Source: Spirochaetaceae bacterium
GTDB lineage: Bacteria; Spirochaetota; Spirochaetia; B11-G9
NCBI GenBank assembly: GCA_030600745.1
Contig: JAUVLL010000070.1
Coordinates: forward strand, 1 to 10,963
DNA: 10,963 nucleotides
Direction of reading: 5' to 3'
The translations under genes and the position numbers were made by a program. The notes under the pieces are model-generated. The model worked only from the letters and a program-made list of their open reading frames with translations. It did no database searches and was not told the DNA's origin. Shown piece by piece: positions 1 to 6,652 of the stretch; position 1 is the stretch's first letter; each line of letters starts with the position of its first letter.

Positions 1-1497
1 GAGGAGGCAAAGCTTAGTCAGCGCCAGATTGCAAATGCTCTGAAAGTCTCACGGCCAGTAGTTTCTGAAACACTAAGGAAATTTAAAGAAGCTGGTTTAA
101 CAAGTGAATCAATTAAAGAAATTAGTGATTCAGCATTGGAGGAAGTATTATCATCTATTCCAAAACATAAGAAAAAACACAATAGTCTTTATGAACTTTT
201 TCCTGGATATTTAAAGGAATTAAAGAAGCCAGGAGTAACACTGGATTTGTTATGGTCTGAGTATTTAGAGACGAACCCAGAGGGTCTTCAATACTCACGA
301 TTCTGTTACCACTTTGCACAATGGAAAAAACTGTCAGAGATTTCAATGCATTTCGATCATATGCCGGGTGATAAAATGTTTGTAGATTATGCAGGTAAAA
401 AGTTTTCTATTATCGATAGAGAAACTCAGAAATCACGGATAGTAGAAACTTTTGTTGCAATTCTGGGTGCAACTGGACTTACATATGTGGAAGCTTCCGT
501 TTCTCAGAGGCAAGAATCATTTATTCGTTCAGTAGAGAAAGCATTTGACTATTTTGGAGGGGTTACAAGAGCAATAGTTCCTGATAACTTAAAATCTGCT
601 GTAATAAGGGCTGATAAATACGATCCGGAAATAAATCCCCTCTTTGATGATTTCGCTAACTACTATAGGACAACAATAATCCCTACCAGAGCCCGTAAAC
701 CCAAAGACAAAGCTCTGGTAGAGAATGCTGTCAGACTGGCCTACATACGAATATATGCTCCCTTACGGAATAAAACATTCTATTCCATGGAGGAGCTAAA
801 TGAAGCCATTGCAGAAAAGCTTGAAGAACATAATAACCGCAAGCTCACTAAAATGCCACTTTCAAGACGTGAATATTTTAAACAAATTGAAAAGAAAGCT
901 CTGAAACTGCTTCCCGTTGCTCCTTATCCCTTAAAAAGTTTTGATGGAGGAAAGGTTTCCTACAATTATCATATCGAACTTAAAGAGGATAAGCATCATT
1001 ACAGCGTTCCCTATACTCTAAATGGAAAAAATGTCCGGATAATTTATGATGAGAGGATTGTAGCGATTTATCATGACAATATTAGAGTAGTTCAGCATAT
1101 CCGAAACCGTACTCCATACAAATACACCACGTTGAGTGATCATATGCCTCCTAATCACCGTTTTATTGCCAAATGGTCTTCTACCAGGTTCAAGAAATGG
1201 GCTGCTGATATTGGCGATGACACTCTGAGAGTGATTACACACGTATTAGAGAGTAAATCACATCCTGAGCAGGGCTACAAAACATGCATGGGAATTCTAA
1301 ATCAGGCAAAAAAATATGGTAATGATGATCTGAATATAGCCTGCCGTCAGGCCTGGAACTACAACTGGATGTCTGCTAAATACATTAAAGAGGTTCTTGA
1401 ATCTCTTCAATTACAAAAGAAATCAAATGACAGCTCTCTCCAGTTGCAGTTCATCCCAAACCACGAAAATATTCGTGGAAAAGAAAATTACAGTTAG
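1..1497 (+). CDS. istA: IS21 transposase IstA (5' truncated by window edge)
   Basis: IstA is the DDE recombinase that cuts and joins the ends of IS21 elements. The frame is open from base 1, so the gene begins before the window and the TTG at 136 is not its start. The visible part is 498 residues. Codons 6-30 form a helix-turn-helix (LSQRQIANALKVS...), the DNA-binding part. The RNase H-like catalytic core has Asp at codon 129 (VDYAG), Asp at codon 195 (VPDNLKSAV) and Glu at codon 241 (KALVENAV), which matches the DDE triad spacing of IstA. A basic, beta-rich C-terminal region follows. istB starts 15 nt downstream, so the two are expected to be co-expressed. No frameshift or internal stop is present. 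Family assignment is secure; activity is not shown. Confidence 0.95.
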   Translation, partial: EEAKLSQRQIANALKVSRPVVSETLRKFKEAGLTSESIKEISDSALEEVLSSIPKHKKKHNSLYELFPGYLKELKKPGVTLDLLWSEYLETNPEGLQYSRFCYHFAQWKKLSEISMHFDHMPGDKMFVDYAGKKFSIIDRETQKSRIVETFVAILGATGLTYVEASVSQRQESFIRSVEKAFDYFGGVTRAIVPDNLKSAVIRADKYDPEINPLFDDFANYYRTTIIPTRARKPKDKALVENAVRLAYIRIYAPLRNKTFYSMEELNEAIAEKLEEHNNRKLTKMPLSRREYFKQIEKKALKLLPVAPYPLKSFDGGKVSYNYHIELKEDKHHYSVPYTLNGKNVRIIYDERIVAIYHDNIRVVQHIRNRTPYKYTTLSDHMPPNHRFIAKWSSTRFKKWAADIGDDTLRVITHVLESKSHPEQGYKTCMGILNQAKKYGNDDLNIACRQAWNYNWMSAKYIKEVLESLQLQKKSNDSSLQLQFIPNHENIRGKENYS

Positions 1498-1512
1498 GAT
1501 AGGTAAGATAAT

Positions 1513-2253
1513 ATGAATAACAACAATGCTACAATTGCAAAATTACAGGAAATGAGACTGCATGGAATGATTAGTGCATTCAAAAGTACTTTGGATTCCG
1601 GTCTTAATAAGAAATTTACTTCAGATGAATTATTTGCTCATCTGGTTGATTCCGAATGGGATTACAGAATAAAAAGAAAGCAGGAAAGTTTAAGAAAGAA
1701 GGCTGGGTTTCGTTATCAGGCATCCTTTGCTGAAATAGATTTTACCCATAATCGTAAACTTGATAAGAATCTAATCTTAAGACTTTCTGATTGTTCATGG
1801 ATAGAAAATCACAAGGATATTATAATTACAGGTCCAACCGGAATTGGAAAAAGTTTCATTGGAAGTGCTTTAGGGCATCAGGCAGTTCAGCAAAGGAAAA
1901 AGGTTTACTACCAATCTTGCTCCAGACTTTTTGCTAGGCTTAAACTTGCTAAGGCTGATGGATCCTATCTTAAAGAGCTTACAAAAATACAGAAAAATGA
2001 TGTCCTTTTGCTCGAAGATTTTGGTTTAAATCCATTTAACTCTGATACAAGACTTATGCTTCTGGATATTCTGGAAGACAGGCATGGACGGAGATCAACA
2101 ATTTTCATATCTCAGATTCCAGTTTCAAAATGGCATGATCTAATTGGCGATTCAACAATTGCTGATGCTATACTTGATCGGATTGTCTATAATTCTTTCC
2201 GAATTGAGCTTCAGGGGGAGTCTATTCGTAAGAAAATGTACAGAAATTCTTGA
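1513..2253 (+). CDS. istB: IS21 helper ATPase IstB
   Basis: IstB is the AAA+ ATPase, related to DnaC, that IS21 transposase uses to assemble on target DNA. The 246-residue length is normal for the family. A helical N-terminal domain (about 1-80) precedes the ATPase core. Walker A is GPTGIGKS at 107-114, Walker B is VLLLEDFG at 164-171, the sensor-1 strand is TIFISQIP at 196-203, and a likely arginine finger lies in AILDRIVYNSF at 219-229. The ATG at 1513 is preceded by a modest AGGTAAG-like ribosome binding site and sits 15 nt after the istA stop. The C-terminus ends with a basic tail shortly before the terminal repeats of the element. All expected motifs are present, so the protein should be functional. 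Confidence 0.95.
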   Translation: MNNNNATIAKLQEMRLHGMISAFKSTLDSGLNKKFTSDELFAHLVDSEWDYRIKRKQESLRKKAGFRYQASFAEIDFTHNRKLDKNLILRLSDCSWIENHKDIIITGPTGIGKSFIGSALGHQAVQQRKKVYYQSCSRLFARLKLAKADGSYLKELTKIQKNDVLLLEDFGLNPFNSDTRLMLLDILEDRHGRRSTIFISQIPVSKWHDLIGDSTIADAILDRIVYNSFRIELQGESIRKKMYRNS

Positions 2254-2260
2254 CCAAACC

Positions 2261-2314
2261 TGCCACCTTGGTAATAATATTTACAAGAGGTTAACTGACC
2301 TTGCCAGGGTGGCA
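2261..2314. repeat. Inverted repeat between istB stop and terminal repeats
   Basis: TGCCACCTTGG (2261-2271) can pair with CCAGGGTGGCA (2304-2314) over 11 positions with one G-U pair, leaving a 32-nt loop. The right arm overlaps the first terminal direct repeat, so the left arm is a partial copy of the repeat in opposite orientation. It could be an extra transposase site or an mRNA hairpin after istB. No T-run follows, so it does not look like a standard intrinsic terminator. Confidence 0.4.
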
Positions 2315-2349
2315 ACTTTCGCAGGAATGGTGGCAGTTTTCACAGGAAT
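2308..2349 (+). repeat. Two tandem 21-bp direct repeats at the IS right end
   Basis: Copies at 2308-2328 and 2329-2349 abut exactly and match at 18 of 21 positions. Both begin GGTGGCA and end CAGGAAT, and differ at positions 8, 9 and 14. IS21 elements carry multiple terminal repeats recognised by IstA, so these are read as the transposase binding sites of the right end. Confidence 0.75.
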
Positions 2350-2394
2350 ACGCACAATTGCTCTCCTTATTCACTATTCATGGTTTGGGCAGAG

Positions 2395-2424
2395 AATAAT
2401 ATTCTAAATATTGAGAATATTTTT
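2395..2424 (+). terminator. AT-rich hairpin followed by T-run, possible weak terminator
   Basis: AATATTCT (2398-2405) and AGAATATT (2414-2421) are perfect inverted arms around an 8-nt loop, extendable to about 11 pairs with one mismatch, and the right arm runs into TTTTT. The stem has almost no G or C, so it would be a weak intrinsic terminator. It lies between the insertion sequence and the cysS remnant. The rest of the 2357-2500 spacer shows only AT-rich sequence and no convincing promoter. Confidence 0.2.
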
Positions 2425-2500
2425 ACCACCCAATTACCTTAATATAACTGAAATTCATATTCCAGTCGACTTTTATCTCTATTGTATATATATTCATAGA

Positions 2501-3000
2501 ATGCTTAAATTATACAACACCATGAGCCGGAGTGTTCAGATTTTTAAACCGCGTGACGGTAAAAAAGTGAATATATTCACCTGCGGTCCGTCAATCTATC
2601 AGAAAGCACATCTGGGAAACTATCGCACATTTCTCTATGAGGATCTGCTTGTAAGATATTTGCTCTATAAGGGATACGATGTTGAGCGTTCGATGAATAT
2701 TACAGACATCGAAGACAAGGCTATTTCAGAAGCAAAGAAACTCCGAACCAATGTCAAATCGATTACCGATGATGTCCTTACAATTTTCAGGGAAGGACTT
2801 GATGGTTTCGGCTTTATAATGCCCTTAATAATGATCTGGCACTTGGGACCGGATTTGATGCCGTTTTTGAAATAATCAGGAAACTCAATAAAATAAGCAG
2901 AGAAAAACCATTCCCCGACAGAACAATCAAAAGAATAAATACTTATCTGAAAAAAATTGATAATGTACTAAATGTAATTTTCCCAATCAGAGGATATTAA
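2501..3000 (+). pseudogene. cysS: Cysteinyl-tRNA synthetase remnant, core deleted and frameshifted
   Basis: CysS charges tRNA-Cys with cysteine. The N-terminal part (ATG 2501, about 100 codons) starts MLKLYNT like intact CysRS, has zinc-ligand Cys28 (FTCGPSIY), the HIGH-type motif HLGN at residues 37-40, and NITDIEDKAI at 66-75. The similarity stops near base 2810. From about 2812 a different frame, open from 2803 to the TAA at 2998-3000, encodes LYNALNNDLALGTGF and then a helical tail, which resembles the C-terminal helical domain of CysRS. The roughly 250-residue middle, including the KMSKS loop and most zinc ligands, is missing. The original frame stops at 2873-2875. An intact enzyme is about 460 residues, so this cannot be an active synthetase. 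A functional copy must exist elsewhere, or this was a paralogue. The 3' end overlaps the convergent nifU by 14 bases. Confidence 0.8.
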
Positions 3001-3952
3001 CTCTTATTGAATTGTCTACCTTCTTTCGCAGAGTAACACCAATTACCTCATATGTTCCGGTCCGGCTTGCGGCACATCCGGCGCAGGCACCCTTGTAACT
3101 GATATAAACATCGGTATAACCGTCTACCTCTTTCATGTCAACAATTTCGACACTTCCTCCGTCTGCATGCAGAATGGGCAGAATTGATTCAGCCACAACT
3201 TTATCAACCATTTTGTGCTTTTGAATCAGCGTCATTTCAGCAAAATTCTTCCTCTCTTCACCAAAGTTCAGCTTTTCACGCTCTATCTCAGCCCTGGTAT
3301 CGCGCAGAATATCTACAAGGTAAAACTTCCGTTCTTCATGTCCACCTGGTTTGATGCATGATTTGCAGAACGCTCCCGCCTTTGTGTACTGTGTTATTTC
3401 TTCAATCGTTTTGAGATCGTTCAGCTTAATTACGTCCTTGATTGTGCTCAGTGATACCCGTGCACATTCGCAAACTATCTCTTCATCCTCAAAGACAGAC
3501 ATATCAACCTGTTTGTACAGCGATGCAGCCTTCTTAATAACGTCATACGCCATTACAGAGCAGTGCATCTTCTGCGGCGGCACAGCCGGTGTATCGGGTG
3601 TATCACGGAGAGCTTTCTCAACATCAATATTTGTTATTTTAACAGCCTCATCTACTGTTTTGCCGATACATAGTTCGGCAGTTACATCGCTTGAAGCTAT
3701 TGCAGTACCACAGCCGAAGCTTTTATATTTTGAATCAATAATTATCTCTGTTTCAGGATCCACCATCCAGTAAAGCCTCACCGCATCACCGCATGAATCA
3801 GCCCCGTAATCGGCAATAATAAGTTTTGCTCCCTTTATCGCAGCTTCCTCTTCAGTTATTTCCCCCATAAACCGGGGATTATTCATCCTGTCGCTGACCT
3901 TATCGGAATAATGCTCCCAGAGGGCACCGCCTATTAAATCATTTTTCGCCAT
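2987..3952 (-). CDS. nifU: Fe-S cluster scaffold protein NifU, three-domain form
   Basis: NifU is the scaffold on which NifS-derived sulfur and iron are built into clusters for transfer to apo-proteins. All three classical domains are present in 321 residues. The IscU-like domain (about 1-145) has the three ligand cysteines Cys54 (SCGDAV), Cys81 (FGCGTAIASSD) and Cys131 (MHCSVMA). The central Bfd-like [2Fe-2S] domain has Cys161, Cys163 (CEC), Cys196 and Cys199 (CKSC). The C-terminal Nfu domain (about 240-321) has HADGGSVEIV and Cys290/Cys293 (CAGC). The ATG at 3952 follows a GGTGGAGG ribosome binding site that overlaps the nifS stop codon. No nitrogenase genes are visible, so a general housekeeping Fe-S role, as for NifU in organisms lacking ISC, is the likely job. 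The stop TGA at 2987-2989 lies inside the cysS remnant. Confidence 0.96.
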   Translation of the reverse strand: MAKNDLIGGALWEHYSDKVSDRMNNPRFMGEITEEEAAIKGAKLIIADYGADSCGDAVRLYWMVDPETEIIIDSKYKSFGCGTAIASSDVTAELCIGKTVDEAVKITNIDVEKALRDTPDTPAVPPQKMHCSVMAYDVIKKAASLYKQVDMSVFEDEEIVCECARVSLSTIKDVIKLNDLKTIEEITQYTKAGAFCKSCIKPGGHEERKFYLVDILRDTRAEIEREKLNFGEERKNFAEMTLIQKHKMVDKVVAESILPILHADGGSVEIVDMKEVDGYTDVYISYKGACAGCAASRTGTYEVIGVTLRKKVDNSIRVNIL

Positions 3953-3963
3953 ATGCCCTCCAC

Positions 3964-5142
3964 CTAAATGTATTCTTTGTTGCTTGTTGATGAAATTCCG
4001 CGCAGCCTTTCAACGGCACTTTTGATTGCATCTACAGCATAATCAATTTCTTCCTCAGTTGTGTAACGCGATAAACTGAACCTCATACCTGTATGGGCAA
4101 GATCCGCTCCAATCTCCATCGCCTTGAAAGTAGGATTTGATTCGAGTGATTCGGAAGAACATGCACTTCCTGTTGATGCTGCAATGCCCTTCTGGTTCAG
4201 ATCCCACAGGAATGCCTCACCCTCAATACCGCGAAAACTTGCAAGTATTGTGTTCGGGGTTCTTTTATCCCGGCTACCGATTACTTCAACATCATCTATT
4301 GAAAGGATTGCATCCTCAAGCTTGTCACGGAGTCTGCGAACCTCTGTTGCCTCATAATCAAGATTTTTAACAGCCAGAGCAAGTGCATACCCCATTCCGA
4401 TCATATAGGCAGTATTTATTGTTCCGGCTCGAAGACCGGCCATCTGCTCACCGCCGTGAATCAGCGGAACAACCGATACTCCTTTTCTGATATACAGACC
4501 TCCGATACCCTTGGGTCCGTGAAACTTGTGCGCACTGAAAGTCAGGTAATCGGCCTGTATTTCCTGCATATTTACGGGGATTTTCCCTATGGCCTGCACA
4601 CCGTCAAGGTGCAGTTTCACACCGTTCTCACGACAGATTTCACCATATTCTTTCACCGGATTAATTAAACCGGTCTCATTATTTGCCCAGATAAGCGATA
4701 CCAGCGCTGTCTTGTCAGGATCAATTGCCTTCCGAAGCTCATCCGGATCTATAATCCCCTCCTTGTTAACAGGAAGCCATTTTACTTCTACGCCAAGCTT
4801 CTCAAGAAACATGTAAACTTCAGAAACTGCCGGATGCTCAATTAAGCTGGTTATCATCTGTGGTTTCTTTCCATTTATAACACTATCGAAATACAGCGAT
4901 TTTATTACAGTATTGTTCCCTTCGGAGGCACAGCTTGTAATGATAATATCATCCTCATCATCGGCATTAATACCGTCATACAGCCTGTCCAGCGCCAACT
5001 TCATATACGGATGGACCTCGGTTCCGAAACTGTGCAGTGAATTAGGATTTCCATACATCTTTGTAAAAAACGGATCCATTGCTTCTTTTACAAGAGGATC
5101 AACCAGTGTTGTTGCATTATTATCTAAATATACTCGTTCCAT
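3964..5142 (-). CDS. nifS: Cysteine desulfurase NifS
   Basis: NifS is a PLP enzyme that converts cysteine to alanine and passes persulfide sulfur to NifU. From the ATG at 5142 it is 392 residues and starts MERVYLDNNATT, as is typical; a TTG at 5148 would add two residues but is less likely. The PLP aldimine lysine is Lys206 in SAHKFHGPKG, His103 in IEHPAV stacks on the cofactor ring, and the catalytic cysteine is Cys328 in GSACSSES on the mobile loop. This is the class I desulfurase layout. nifU begins 11 nt downstream and its ribosome binding site overlaps the nifS stop, so the pair is expected to be co-translated. No clear Shine-Dalgarno precedes nifS itself. Confidence 0.96.
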   Translation of the reverse strand: MERVYLDNNATTLVDPLVKEAMDPFFTKMYGNPNSLHSFGTEVHPYMKLALDRLYDGINADDEDDIIITSCASEGNNTVIKSLYFDSVINGKKPQMITSLIEHPAVSEVYMFLEKLGVEVKWLPVNKEGIIDPDELRKAIDPDKTALVSLIWANNETGLINPVKEYGEICRENGVKLHLDGVQAIGKIPVNMQEIQADYLTFSAHKFHGPKGIGGLYIRKGVSVVPLIHGGEQMAGLRAGTINTAYMIGMGYALALAVKNLDYEATEVRRLRDKLEDAILSIDDVEVIGSRDKRTPNTILASFRGIEGEAFLWDLNQKGIAASTGSACSSESLESNPTFKAMEIGADLAHTGMRFSLSRYTTEEEIDYAVDAIKSAVERLRGISSTSNKEYI

Positions 5143-5179
5143 ATGCAAGGAATATAGTCACATATAAAGTAAAAAGCAA
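5142..5179 (-). promoter_or_regulatory. Candidate promoter for nifS-nifU with near-leaderless start
   Basis: On the minus strand TTGCTT (5179-5174) and TATATT (5156-5151) are separated by exactly 17 nt. The -10 matches the sigma-70 consensus at 5 of 6 positions and the -35 at only 3 of 6. Transcription would begin within a few bases of the nifS ATG at 5142, which fits the lack of a ribosome binding site there. The guaB-nifS gap is 69 nt, so readthrough from guaB is equally possible. Confidence 0.3.
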
Positions 5180-5211
5180 GTTTAGGATCTTCAATTTCCA
5201 TGTTTAACTGC

Positions 5212-6651
5212 TCAACTATGTGAATAATTTGGTGCTTCCTGGGTAATTGCGATATCATGTGCATGACTTTCTTTAAGTCCGGCAGATGATATTTTTCCAA
5301 ACTTTCTGTATTTCCTCATTGTATTAATATCCGGACAACCGCAGTAACTCATACCCTTTTTCAAGCCGGTGACCAACTGGTACAAAAATGGTTTAAGTTC
5401 ACCTTTGTAGGGAACTCTCCCCTCTATACCCTCCGGAACGGGAGCATCATTTTTTGACATCTGATACCGGTCTCCGGAACCTTCTTTTATTGCAGCCAGA
5501 GAACCCATACCCCGGTATGACTTAAATATCCGCCCCTCAAAAATCATCTCTTTTCCAGGAGATTCTTTCAGCCCTGCCAGCATATTACCGATCATGACAC
5601 TACTTGCTCCGGCTGCTATGGCCTTTGAAATGTCCCCGGAATACTTAATTCCACCGTCTGCAATAACAGGTATTCCCGATTTATCAGCCTCTTCAGCACA
5701 ATCCAATACTGCTGTAAGCTGGGCAACTCCAATTCCTGCTACAATTCTTGTAGTGCATATAGATCCCGGTCCTACACCAACCTTCACTGCATCCGCTCCT
5801 GCTTCAATAAGTCTCCTGGTTCCTTCTGCAGTTGCCACATTTCCACCAATTACAGGAATGTTGAATTCTTTCTTTATAGCTCTGACAGCCTCTATAACAC
5901 TCTCCGAATCCCCATGAGCAGTATCCAGGGCAACAAAATCAACATGATTTTCCATCAAAAGAGGAATCCTTTTTTTATAATCCTGTGGGGAAATAGCTGC
6001 ACCTGTAATTAATCTTCCTGTTTTATCTATTGCAGCATTCGGGGAGAGGCGCTTTTTTTCCATATCCTTAACGGTAATCAACCCTGTTAAACGTCCATCA
6101 GCATCAACAACCGGGAGCTTCTCAATCTTATGGCTGTTAAATTTTTCTCTGGCACTTTCGGGTGTAGGGAAATTGTTTGCAACAACGGGGTTTTTAGTCA
6201 TGGCATCTTCTACAAGGATTCTATCATCACCACAAAACCTTAGATCCCTGCCGGTAATAATACCAACAAGCTTATCTTCTTTAACAACAGGGAGTCCGGA
6301 AATATTATATTCACTGATAATTTTCTTCACATCTGCAATACTCTGGTCCGGTGAAACAATTACCGGATCATCAATAATCCAGTTTAGAAAGCGCTTTACT
6401 TTCCCCACATGGGCGGCTTGAATTTCGGGACTCAGATTTCTATGAATTACACCAGCTCCCCCTTCAAGAGCAATTGCAATTGCCAGTGCAGATTCCGTGA
6501 CCGTATCCATGGCAGCCGAAAGAACCGGTACATTTAAATATATATCAGATACTAAAAGAGTCCTGGTATCTGCGTTGCCCGACAGTACATTCGAATATGT
6601 AGGGACAAGTAAAACATCATCATAGCTTAGAGTTTCAGTTATTTTTTGCAT
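5212..6651 (-). CDS. guaB: IMP dehydrogenase GuaB
   Basis: GuaB oxidises IMP to XMP with NAD+, the first committed step towards GMP. The length of 479 residues is normal. The (beta/alpha)8 catalytic domain is interrupted by a tandem CBS pair at about 92-200 (VIVSPDQSIADV..., RDLRF, VEDAMTKNPVV). The catalytic Cys299 sits in GPGSICTTRIV, the phosphate-binding stretch is ADGGIKYSGD at 331-340, GMGSLAAI lies at 381-388, and the mobile flap includes EGRVPYKG at 410-417. The conserved tail GLKESHAHDI is intact. The ATG is separated from the purB stop by a single base, and its ribosome binding site lies within the purB coding end, so translation is probably coupled to purB. Confidence 0.97.
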   Translation of the reverse strand: MQKITETLSYDDVLLVPTYSNVLSGNADTRTLLVSDIYLNVPVLSAAMDTVTESALAIAIALEGGAGVIHRNLSPEIQAAHVGKVKRFLNWIIDDPVIVSPDQSIADVKKIISEYNISGLPVVKEDKLVGIITGRDLRFCGDDRILVEDAMTKNPVVANNFPTPESAREKFNSHKIEKLPVVDADGRLTGLITVKDMEKKRLSPNAAIDKTGRLITGAAISPQDYKKRIPLLMENHVDFVALDTAHGDSESVIEAVRAIKKEFNIPVIGGNVATAEGTRRLIEAGADAVKVGVGPGSICTTRIVAGIGVAQLTAVLDCAEEADKSGIPVIADGGIKYSGDISKAIAAGASSVMIGNMLAGLKESPGKEMIFEGRIFKSYRGMGSLAAIKEGSGDRYQMSKNDAPVPEGIEGRVPYKGELKPFLYQLVTGLKKGMSYCGCPDINTMRKYRKFGKISSAGLKESHAHDIAITQEAPNYSHS

Positions 6652-6652
6652 C

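Larger units (their letters stand above)
1..2356 (+). mobile_element. IS21-family insertion sequence, left end outside window
   Basis: The segment contains the two-gene istA-istB arrangement that defines IS21 elements, with a 15-nt gap between the genes. Downstream of istB are two tandem 21-bp direct repeats (2308-2328 and 2329-2349); multiple terminal repeats of about this length are a hallmark of IS21 ends. The right boundary is an inference. The element may end at CGCA (2351-2354) or CGCACA (2351-2356), because IS21 ends carry 5'-TG...CA-3' and the inward-reading right end would then begin TGCG or TGTG. The left end lies before base 1, so neither the inverted repeat nor a target duplication can be checked. 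Both genes look intact, so the element may still be active. Confidence 0.85.

Noticed and set aside
136..138. TTG at 136 as the start of the transposase
   Set aside because: The same frame is open to base 1 and encodes a helix-turn-helix expected at the IstA N-terminus, so the gene begins before the window.
2144..2407. 87-codon open frame overlapping the istB 3' end
   Set aside because: It is an out-of-frame shadow of istB that runs through the IS terminal repeats, with no recognisable protein features.
2411..2500. N-terminal extension of the cysS remnant from an ATG at 2411
   Set aside because: The CysRS-like sequence begins at the ATG at 2501 (MLKLYNT); the upstream codons are AT-rich intergenic sequence with a palindrome.
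3351..3773. 140-codon open frame antisense to nifU
   Set aside because: It is a reverse-strand shadow of the conserved nifU coding region, with no independent start signal.
5143..5148. TTG at 5148 as the nifS start
   Set aside because: It adds only Met-His before an ATG that begins the typical NifS N-terminus.
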